DNA of 64,000 bases from Plasmodium brasilianum (Eukaryota > Apicomplexa > Aconoidasida > Haemosporida > Plasmodiidae): NCBI RefSeq assembly GCF_023973825.1, contig NC_090119.1:477001-541000 (forward strand). Reading direction: 5' to 3'. The position numbers were made by a program, and so were the translations under genes. Shown here piece by piece: positions 55,342 to 64,000 of this stretch (position 1 is the stretch's first letter; each line of letters opens with the position of its first letter). The notes beneath the pieces are model-generated. The model worked only from the letters and a program-made list of their open reading frames with translations, ran no database searches and was not told the origin of the DNA.

Positions 55342-58300
55342 TTATTTGTTTGGGGTAACACCATAGGACAGATAATTCGAAATATATGAAAATTTATCAG
55401 AAGAACCTTGTAAATATTTAAAAAATTCATCAAAATTATTGACAGCATTTTTAGCTTTTTCCTTCAACAATTTTTTTTCATTATCCTTATTGCAACATAA
55501 TATACAAACTTTGTTTCCGTTTAAACAATAATAATGATAAGAATGATTACACAAGAAATGAATTATTGGAACGGTTAGAATTTGTTTACAAATAGTGCAA
55601 TAAGTATTATCAATTATATGAAAATTATATTTTTTCGTTAACATTTTTTTCTTTATTTTATATAATTCTCTTTTATTTCTTAATATTTGTGCATATTTTT
55701 TATTTATATTTTGATCCATTTTATTGAGATATGTAATCAGTATTTTTTTTATACATCTATAACTTTTATTATATTTTTGTAAAATTGATATCAAATTTAA
55801 GAGCGAAAGAGAAGACTTTTTTTTTATCATTTTTATAAATTTAATAAGAAATTCGTCATCATTTAATAAAGACAGATAATAAAAAATATAATTATGGAAC
55901 AAAGAATCCTTTAATTTTAAAAGATTCATACATGAATTGAATAAATTCCTCTCAAAATTTTTCTTTAATATTTGAAATATGCTGTTGTTAAGTTGTCCAA
56001 GCTGATTATTTTTGTTATTCTCTTTTACATTTTGTAATACTAATACTTGTTGACTGTACTCTATTTTAAACCTTTTAATAATTTTATACGCTGAAAAAAG
56101 AAATGACATATCGTACTTGTTCATTTTATTAGATAAATACAAAAGTCCCTTATTATAATTATATATAGATAATAATATAACAGATAAAAAAGTTATATTT
56201 TTATCATTATTTTTTATCAACTTATCAATATTAAAGGATAATATATGATTCTTTTCCTTTTTTTTATATTTTTGCAATAGTATTTGCATCACTGTAACAA
56301 ATAAAATATAATCATATTCCCCATTAAATATGTCGAATTCGATATGTTTGTCTTTTATTATGCTAGTTGTAGTAGTCTCACCACAATGAGCACTTTCATT
56401 TATGTACTGGTTCTCCTCATTGTATTTTTTTTTTCCATTCTGTAATGATCTGTTTTTTTCTGTGTTATTGTTAATTGAACGTTGTGTTGTTTTATTCTCG
56501 TCTATTTCTCCTTCCTGTTCAACTTTTTTTTTATGAAGAAATTTAAGTATAAAAATGAATAGAAAATCTATATTATCTAAAAACAAGGGAATAAAAATAG
56601 TCAGATTTAAATTATATTTTTTAATTATTTTTTTTAACAAATAAATAGTTAATTCTGGAAAGTATTTAATAAATTTATAGCCATATCTAAAGAGTAAAAT
56701 GCAAATGTTTTCTACATCCAACTTAAATATATATTTTAGACTTTTCTCATAATTTTCAAATTTATCAATCAAGATAGAAATATAGGTTAAATGATCTTTA
56801 TATTTTTTGGAAAAATTTAGAACTACATTATAATATCCTACATTTAATAAAAATTTGTATGTTTTATTTAAATTTATTTTGTTTTTATTGTTCTTTATAA
56901 ATGATATAATTTTCCTTTTTTTACATTCTTTTTTATAACAAGATAACAACATCATGGTGTGTTCATCATTAAAAAGATGAGATTCATGTAATTTTTCTAA
57001 ATATATTGATAGCTGTTCATATAAATCTAAGTTTAAGTATTTATGAATAACAGTAACAGTTTCTAAAAACCCAATGGTTTTTATATAATGTTGCATAGCT
57101 TTTTCATACAGCTCTTTTTCGAATAAAAAATCAGCATATATTTTATGCACATAGCCAAAATTAATACTATGATAATTCTTATTAAGATCAGAATATTTTA
57201 TTAACCAAAGAAATAATTTTTTCTTTTTAAACATGTTTATAATTTCGTTTATATTTTTCTCTTTTATTACTATTTTAATTTTATTTCTACAATTTTTAAA
57301 AATTTTATTTAACTTAAATTGTTTATCCGAATAGAACTGTTTATCATCTTGTACACTGTCATTTTCATCTTTTCTTTCCTCTACCTTCTTATTCAGGTAT
57401 ATATCATATTTCGCATTCCCTAAAATTAAATTGCCATTATTATTGTTAATATTATCATTGTACATTTTTAATATGTCTATATTTTGTGGATTGGACTTTT
57501 CAGTTTCTTTAAATATATTGCTTATGCTGTTACTTCTGCTTCTATTGCTGCTTCTATTGCTGCTTCTATTTCTACTGTCATATCTGCTACCATTTGTGAT
57601 GTCATTTTCACTGTCACTTCTTCTACCCCTTGAATTTTCTCTATCTGCCCTTGCGTTCCATTTTTTCTTTAGTTGTTCATAAAAGTAAAACTTGTCTACT
57701 TTTATCTCTGGCTTCTTTATGTGTTCATCAACAATTAAGAAAAGTAAATTGTTAAAAAATACGATATTTGTTACTAAATAATTTAGTGCCACATTAAAAA
57801 CTGCTAGTTTCAAATCTTCATAAATAATATATATACTCACATAAAATTTTCTGTTGGCCTCTGTAAGTATGATCAAATAATATTTTACCGCAAACAAATT
57901 AATTACTCTATTTTCATGAAAAATATATTCCAAATGTTTGTTCCTTAAATCTAGGACAAATATAACTTTTAAAATGTTATGGCATATATATAAAACGTCA
58001 ATATCTTCATTGTATATTGATAATATGGGCTCACTTTGTGAATGCGTGTTGTTATTACTGCAGCTACTACTATTACTACTGATAATAGTATAAATATTTA
58101 AATCAATAGCTTCTATAAATGTATAACTAATAGTAGAATCTTTTACTATCAGTTTGTATATATTTACAGAACTCTTTTTCAATAGTATAAAAATATTGTT
58201 TTTACATAAATACATATTTTCAAATGATTCCTCCTCAATATCTACCAATTCACTTTTGTTTATACTATAATCATTATTTAAAAGATAAAAACATACCTTC

Positions 58301-59339
58301 TTATTTTCTAATGTAATTATGTACATATGACATTTTGATATTAACGTTTTCTTTATATTTTCAATGCTTCTACTTAACTGTATTTTTTTTAAATGGGAAA
58401 AATTATGTGCTCTAATATTGTAAATGGAACATATTAGTATATTCTTGCTTTTCCTTAAAAAACAAAAAAAAAAAAAAAAAAAAAAAATTTGTACATGCTT
58501 AGATACTAACGTAATAAATAAAAATATACACTTATAACTAATTTGTGCATAAACAATGTAGAAATTAATTATATAAAATAAGCGGAATTTACAACAGGAA
58601 AAAAAAAACAATCTTAATACATAAATAAACACACTGTATAAAGTCCATATGAATACATTTATGTATAACTGTAGAATATAATGTGTTAATTATCAATTGA
58701 TAACTTTTAATTTTAAATCAAAGCAATAATTAACAAAACAAAAATGGAAAAAATTGGAAAAAAAGAAAAAAAAAATACTAAACTTATATAGTTACCCTAA
58801 GACAATAAGGTTATTTGTTTTATCATTAAAACAAAAATCAACAACAAAAAGATCTGTGTTTATTGTAGTAACATTTAAGTTTACGGGATCTATGAAAAGT
58901 AGTTTGTCAACAAACAAATTTATAAACTTTTTTGACGAGGAAAAATATATTCCTTCATGACTGTTCAGAAAATTTTTTACTTCTCCTGTGAAAAAATAGG
59001 CATAAATTTGTTCATATATGTATCATTTATGAATGTGTTCATGCATGTGTTATTGAATCTTTTTATAAATTTGTTCATGAATCTGTTCATAAATTTGTTC
59101 ACAACTGTAATTATAAATCGCCTAATCATTTTTCTTGTAAGAATTGTTCGTAAACGAGAATACAAAAGTATGCAATCATACAAGTGTTAGTTCAAGGAAT
59201 AGCGTATAAACGCGTGTATGTATGTACAAATATTTCATTAAAATAGTCAAACCGCTTTTTACTTTTCTCTTCTTTTTCTATTACTTGTGTCCTTTGTACA
59301 ATCCCTGTCAAAAAGTGGTAGTTTTCTAAAATTGAACAT
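55342..59339 (-). CDS. VPS11: VPS11, class C vacuolar sorting protein (HOPS/CORVET core), three exons
   Basis: Exons 59339-59285, 58985-58796 and 58453-55342; introns GTAATA..CACAG (phase 1) and GTAACT..TTAAG (phase 2); 1118 aa. Exon 1 begins MFNFRKLPLFDRD, like the basic/aromatic start of VPS11 in other eukaryotes. The N-terminal third is a divergent beta-propeller (LIVLG joined to KSKNILICSIYN). Clathrin-heavy-chain-type helices follow, including YEKAMQHYIKTIGFLE and an LHESHLFNDEHTMMLLSCY stretch typical of VPS11. A C-terminal RING-H2 has Cys/His at about 1032-1069 (TICKQIL, CNHSYHYYC, CILCC). The complex tethers endosomes and vacuoles; in Apicomplexa it is tied to secretory-organelle biogenesis. 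A Ser/Arg/Asn-rich insert lies near 57500-57640. Confidence 0.9.
59030..59110. repeat. 12-bp repeat TTCATAAATTTG in VPS11 intron 1
   Basis: About six imperfect copies (TTCATGAATCTG, TTCATAAATTTG) within the first intron. Confidence 0.75.
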
Positions 59340-59915
59340 CTTTTACGTAAAAAATAAATTTTTTATCACATTTTTTTGTAATTTTTAAAATATACAATAT
59401 AACAGAAAAATGTCGATTTTTTATAATCAAAAAATGTATAAGTAATTCATAATAAATGCTACTTTTATTTTTCTTCGTTTTGTTTGATTTTTTGTAATTT
59501 TATACGAATTTTTTATATTTTTTTATTTAATGTTTCAACACTAGTACTTAAAAATTTGCTTTTATACTAATCGAACTTCAATATATTTTATCATTCGTCT
59601 ATATAAAATATGTGATTTTTTTTTTTTTTTTTTGCCATAATTTATGCTAAGTATATTTTCTATTAAAAAAAAATATTTTAAAGAGATACTGCATTTTATA
59701 TATTACATGCTTTAAGGAAGTATAAATTTACTTGTAATGAGTGATAAATAAATAGTTCCATTGGCTAAGTAGCAATGCAATCCCATATTTGGGATATTCT
59801 TTACGTATATAAAAATTTTTCCTTTTTTAAAATAAAAATATAAAAGAGATGAAACTAAGCAGATTGTGCAGTAAGAATGTGTTAAAATTATAAAATGATA
59901 TAGAAAGATAAGCAC

Positions 59916-59946
<31 letters not shown>

Positions 59947-60113
59947 ATGAAAAGGAAGAACTATATAAAAAAGATATATAAATTGAATAAAAATAAAAAA
60001 AAGGGAGTATGTAAGAACTTGAAACATAAAATAATAATGTTATTGTAAAACATATAACATAATATATATGTACAAATATACAATATCACAAATAATAAAT
60101 CTTAAGAAATAAT
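59340..60113. other. Divergent intergenic region, VPS11 and TRAPPC13
   Basis: Short bidirectional promoter region. Poly-T at about 59618-59633 and poly-A at about 59917-59941. No gene seen. Confidence 0.6.
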
Positions 60114-61470
60114 ATGAATGAACATAAGGAAGGTGTAAAAATAGAGTTACTCCGTTTGTGCCCACCAACATTTGATCATAATATTTGGAATTTATTTAAT
60201 ATAAAGGAAATAGGAAATATTAATTTTGAAAAAAAAGAATCGACTGAAGACTTGAGCATATCAAATGAGTTTAGCTTAAGTCTTCCAATAAATTCTAGGA
60301 AAATATGTGTAGGTCAAAATTTTAAGTTTCAAATAAATATTGCGAATAATTTAAAAAATGATATTCAAGTGAGTACAATAAGTGTTGATATTTTGACAAA
60401 GGATAATACGTTTAACATATATAATAACATAGATCAACTAAATATTCCATCTAATTCGTTCTTTAATTTCATAACTTCTTTTCTTGTTAATTTCCTCGAT
60501 ATTTTTACGTAAGAATAAATGAAATACATGATAATAGAAGAATACAGTTTTATCTACATATATATAATGATATATATATGTGCATACATATATTATACAT
60601 TCTTCTGTTGTATGTGCAACTTAGCTTTTATTTTTTATGCTCACGTATGTGTCCATTCTTGTTCTCCCAATTTCTTTTTTTATTCATTTTCTTTTTCATT
60701 CATTTGTTCTCCATTCCAGAGTACATTGTGTTGTGGAATATTTGCATGGGAATGAAAAAAAAGAATTAAGAAAAGATTTCAGTTTTATTTGTAAAAACCC
60801 GTTCAACTTGAAAACATTTATTTTACAAAGAAAGGATAAATTATATATAGAGTTAGTACTTAAAAATACAGAAGATGATAATATAATGTTATATGACATA
60901 AAACTAAGAGATATAAAATGTGAATTAGTAAAAAATGAAAGAACAACGAATGTGCACAACGGTATATATTATTTCAAGCAAAATGATGAATACTCTATGA
61001 TTTTTTGTGTAAATGATGAAGAAAGTAAATTAAATATTTTAAATACTTTAAATGATGAAAATATAACGAATATAGAAATAATATATTTTACGAACAGCGG
61101 AGGTAAGGGTATAAATAATTTACATTTTCTAAAAAAAAATTTAATTACAGATAACATTCGGATCTACTTACATGAATCTGATAACATTTTTTATGTAGTA
61201 AATAAGATATATAAGTTTGAAATTATATTTGAAAATAATACAGATAAAAGTATACTTGTAGAAATATTTATTCACAATAATTCGAATATCCATGTAGTTA
61301 ACAATTTTGTTAAAGCTCACATAATTGAGGAAAAAAAAAGAGTCTCTCATTTTTTTTACGTTTTATTTATTAACCCTGGAATTCATTTTTTTAATAAAAT
61401 TACCATATATAACAAAAAAACTAAAAAAAAAATAGATTATATTAAATTGTTTAAATTGTTTGTTAAATAA
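60114..61470 (+). CDS. TRAPPC13: TRAPPC13-like trafficking protein particle subunit, two exons
   Basis: Exons 60114-60508 and 60720-61470; intron GTAAGA..TCCAG, phase 2, giving 381 aa. The N-terminus has LLRLCPPTF, like the conserved L-R-L-x-x-P-T-F of TRAPPC13 (DUF974), then a beta-rich module with INSRKICVGQNFKFQINIANN. Across the splice the sequence reads DIFT-VHCVVEYLHGNEKKELRKDF, then FKNP-like CKNPFNLKT, as in the family's 'H-x-[LV]-x-C-x-V-x-Y' strand. The family belongs to TRAPPIII-type complexes acting in ER-Golgi transport and autophagy. It shares a divergent promoter region with VPS11. Sequence is diverged, so the call rests on these motifs and length. Confidence 0.82.
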
Positions 61471-61876
61471 CGAATAACATTTACGTAAATATTATATATA
61501 TCTGTATATATAAACATGTGCGCATGTAAATATTTGCATATGTGAATGTGTGTACATATGAATATGTATATAAATAAATATGTATATATGTATGTATGGG
61601 TACATATATATATGTGTGCATAAAAATGTGTGCAATTATAAATGTGTGTTAATAAAAATGTGTACAAATATAAATAAGCATACATAGATGTAGATATATG
61701 AATAGTGAAAAAAAGTCGAATGGATAATTATATACAAAAAAGAGGGGTGAAAAAAAAGAAATTTATATATGAGGACAAATAATAATTAAAACTATACAAG
61801 GCGAGAAAAAAAAAAAAAAAAAAAAGTGTATTATATTTATAAAAATTTACAAAATTTATAAAAAAAGAAGTTCGTT
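61471..61876. other. Convergent intergenic region, TRAPPC13 and CAF-1 subunit B
   Basis: TGTATA/TGTGTA microsatellite at about 61494-61690 and a poly-A run at about 61807-61825. No gene seen. Confidence 0.65.
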
Positions 61877-64000
61877 TCACTTTTTTGCATTTTGTTCTAA
61901 CACAAATTTTGCTGCATTGCCGACTACTAAATTAATTCTTCGAACTTTCGTTTCGTCCTTATTTGATGGTAAATTATCATAATCACCTTCATCTTCGCTT
62001 GAAGTGTAATCATTTGAATCGTCTCTATTCAAAAAATTCACTTCATCGTAAAAAGTGTTTTCAAAATAATCCTCATCGAATATTAAATCATTACATTTCT
62101 TGTCAAAATAATAATTTTTGTATGTTTTAATATCCCCTAATTCATTTTTATGAAAATAATAAAAGCTAACATATCCATCCGAGCTTGAGCATGCACATAT
62201 ATTTCCTAAATTATTCCATGATATATCTGTAATAGGGCATAAATGTATATTCTTTATAATACTAATTGGTGCATCTAGAATTTCACTATCATAAAAATAT
62301 ACACTTCCATCAAATGTTCCTAAAGTATATATAAATCTTTCTTCTTTTTTATCTTTACTTTCGCACAACATATCTAGCTCATTTATTTTTTCTTCATTAC
62401 AACTATTATCTTTACATTTGTTGCTCCCATTATTTTTTAGTTCATGTTGCTCTGCCTTCAATTCTGCACCGTTTTCTCTTTGAAACTCCTCTTTTAAGCA
62501 TTGCTTCTTGTAATCCTCATTTTCTTCTTCGTTTTCCTCTTCATCTTCCTCCTCATTTTCTTCCTCATCTTCCTCCTCATTTTCTTCCTCGTTTTCTTCC
62601 TCGTTTTCTTCCTCGTTTTCCTCTTCATTTTCCTCCTCTTCTTCCACATCGTCATCTTCTTGTCCTTTTTCCCTTTCCATTTCTTCAGTTTTATCTAAAT
62701 TATTCGACGAAGCATAATCCACTATAGAATCCTTCAAAGATTCCTTAATGTCGTCATAATACAAATCGCTGTCTGATATAGTGCTACTAACATCTTCACT
62801 TATATCATCTTGAATTTCAATATCGTTAAATAATAATGTTTTTTCATAATTTAATTTTAAGAGATTGTCGTGGTTTTTTAATTCATTGAAAAACATAATT
62901 TCGTCGAATGTTTTCCTTTTTTTATCTGAATGTAATGTAGTTTCCTCTGAGTCAGAATCAGTATTCATGAAAAGTTTGTAACATCTTTTAAGAATATTTT
63001 GGTGTGTTCTTAACTTAAAAGTATTATAGTTAAATTTTGCCACTAAAAAATGACTGGTTTGAGAAAATACTGTAAAAAATGGAATATTATACTTAATAAA
63101 CAAGTTTTTGTGATATATATAAAAGCAACTGTAGGCTTTCATTTGATAATTTATCTTTATATTTTCTTCTTGTTTGTTATTTTTTTCGTGGTTTTTTTCA
63201 ACCTGTTCAAATTGAATACCACTTGGTGCTATTAAAAATTCCCCATTTGGTGAAAAATCGATACGTCTAAAAAAAGATGGAAGCATTTCTTCACTTGAGA
63301 ATAAGCACCTTTTTAATTTTTTTTCCTCTTCTTCCTCTTCCTGTCCTTCGTCCCCCACATCTTCTTGTTTTCGCATGTATTTTTTTTTGTCTCCTAATTC
63401 TAATTCTACTCGTTCTTCTCCTTCTTTCTCTCCTTCTTCTTTTACTTCTTTCTGTTCACCTTCCGCTTCAACATCTTCCACGATCGCATGTTTCCTGATT
63501 TCTTTTTCGTTTTGTTCCTGTGTCATATTCGTTTTTTCATTAACATCGTTTTCTGGTAAATCAATATGCCTATTTTGCGTATCTTTGTTCTCTTCTTTTT
63601 TATATATATTATATTGATCATTTCTTTCTGTGCTTTTTTCGTTATATTCATATTCATTATATATAACATAAGCTGTAGTGCGCTTTTCAAGTTGATCTGT
63701 TTTAATATTTTTTATAGAGTTTTCAAGTTTCCACGATTTTCCATCAACCTTCTTTTTCCATATTTTGAGCGTTTGGTCAGCACTAAGTGATGCTAAAAAT
63801 TTGTTATTAGTATCTAACGATATACCTTGAATAATACCTGTATGACCTTCTAAAACCTTAACTTTGCAGTTGGAATTTTTAACAAATTCGATAATATTTA
63901 TATTATTATCCTCATTACCTATATATAAAGTATCGTCGTTTGACCAAATGATACTATTTATAACTCCACTACATCTAAAAGATCCTACTATATTCCACCA
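61877..64000 (-). CDS. CAF1B: Chromatin assembly factor 1 subunit B (CAF-1 p60/Cac2-like WD40), 5' end beyond window
   Basis: The frame is open from the window edge (64000) to TGA at 61877, 708 codons; the N-terminus is outside. CAF-1 deposits H3-H4 behind replication forks. A WD repeat near the edge reads LEGHTGIIQGISLD ... LSADQTLKIWKK. After a long Glu-rich insert comes SSEEMLPSFFRRIDFSPNG, matching the p60 signature S-F-F-R-R-L-x-F-x-P-D-G, then IAPSG. Later blades include IYTLGTFDGSVYFYD and ITDISWNNLGNICACSSSDGYVSFYYF, as in p60 (D-I-S-W-S-x-D-G). A Glu/Asn/Asp repeat (ENEE units, about 62520-62650) interrupts the propeller. HIRA is the alternative, but the FFRR context and end fit p60 better. 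Confidence 0.86.
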   Translation of the reverse strand, partial: WWNIVGSFRCSGVINSIIWSNDDTLYIGNEDNNINIIEFVKNSNCKVKVLEGHTGIIQGISLDTNNKFLASLSADQTLKIWKKKVDGKSWKLENSIKNIKTDQLEKRTTAYVIYNEYEYNEKSTERNDQYNIYKKEENKDTQNRHIDLPENDVNEKTNMTQEQNEKEIRKHAIVEDVEAEGEQKEVKEEGEKEGEERVELELGDKKKYMRKQEDVGDEGQEEEEEEKKLKRCLFSSEEMLPSFFRRIDFSPNGEFLIAPSGIQFEQVEKNHEKNNKQEENIKINYQMKAYSCFYIYHKNLFIKYNIPFFTVFSQTSHFLVAKFNYNTFKLRTHQNILKRCYKLFMNTDSDSEETTLHSDKKRKTFDEIMFFNELKNHDNLLKLNYEKTLLFNDIEIQDDISEDVSSTISDSDLYYDDIKESLKDSIVDYASSNNLDKTEEMEREKGQEDDDVEEEEENEEENEEENEEENEEENEEEDEEENEEEDEEENEEENEDYKKQCLKEEFQRENGAELKAEQHELKNNGSNKCKDNSCNEEKINELDMLCESKDKKEERFIYTLGTFDGSVYFYDSEILDAPISIIKNIHLCPITDISWNNLGNICACSSSDGYVSFYYFHKNELGDIKTYKNYYFDKKCNDLIFDEDYFENTFYDEVNFLNRDDSNDYTSSEDEGDYDNLPSNKDETKVRRINLVVGNAAKFVLEQNAKK
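62520..62650 (-). repeat. Coding acidic repeat (ENEE/EDEE units) in CAF-1 subunit B
   Basis: About nine units of 12 bp encoding Glu-Asn/Asp-Glu-Glu, a coding microsatellite inside a loop between WD blades. Confidence 0.85.

Noticed and set aside
55011..55448. 145-codon minus-strand frame overlapping the VPS11 3' end
   Set aside because: Overlaps the VPS11 coding sequence in another frame and extends into AT-rich 3' flank; no family features.
58454..58632. N-terminal extension of VPS11 starting at 58632
   Set aside because: Poly-T/poly-Phe sequence typical of an intron; upstream exons with matching phase give a better N-terminus.
1..64000. tRNA, rRNA, CRISPR, transposon or viral elements
   Set aside because: None recognised by eye on either strand; repeats present are simple micro- and minisatellites.

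Overview
The window looks like a chromosome-internal piece of a Plasmodium (malaria parasite) nuclear genome. The evidence is extreme A+T richness with long poly-A/poly-T and (TA)n runs, N/K/E-rich proteins, short AT-rich introns with GT..AG ends, and a set of genes known from this genus. A tandem MSP3 family next to ispE and MSP8 is the arrangement known from chromosome 10 of P. vivax-type parasites. The base composition is far too AT-rich for P. vivax or P. knowlesi, so P. malariae or P. ovale is the best guess (inference). Starts are eukaryotic ATGs; no bacterial signals apply.

Region 1 (1-18522, minus strand): six tandem MSP3-like antigen genes with 1.1-1.9 kb spacers. The first is cut by the window edge. 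All share a signal peptide plus NLRN/NLRK motif; the five with a visible 3' end also share an acidic stretch and a C-terminal domain. Their centres differ: a poly-Gln tract (1), Ser/Pro/Glu-rich sequence (2), Glu/Lys/Arg minisatellite repeats (3), Gln/Pro-rich sequence (4), three ~130-residue Ala-rich coiled-coil repeats (5) and a shorter coiled coil (6). A similar sequence block lies about 480-620 bp upstream of each ATG.

Region 2 (21391-41000): housekeeping genes. In order: an ORC1/CDC6-type AAA+ ATPase (-), apicoplast ispE (+), a bL28 organellar ribosomal protein gene (-) directly below a four-exon small basic protein (-), a three-exon small TIM chaperone (+), a DPH4-type J protein (-), a two-exon repeat protein probably of the heptatricopeptide type (+), and an eight-exon coiled-coil protein of unknown function (+).

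Region 3 (43338-64000): MSP8 (+), an MGNGC-motif acylation candidate whose frame is broken in a 20-A run (+), an Mpv17/PMP22 protein (-), an HCNGP/SAP30BP protein (+), three-exon VPS11 (-), two-exon TRAPPC13 (+), and the 3' part of a CAF-1 subunit B WD40 protein (-) that runs off the right edge.

The array and MSP8 supply merozoite-surface antigens. The flanking genes are unrelated functionally: replication and chromatin, apicoplast isoprenoids, organellar translation and import, and vesicle trafficking. Several gene models here (small TIM, four-exon basic protein, eight-exon gene, VPS11 5' exons, TRAPPC13) were assembled by matching intron phases by eye. No tRNA, rRNA, CRISPR or transposon was seen.
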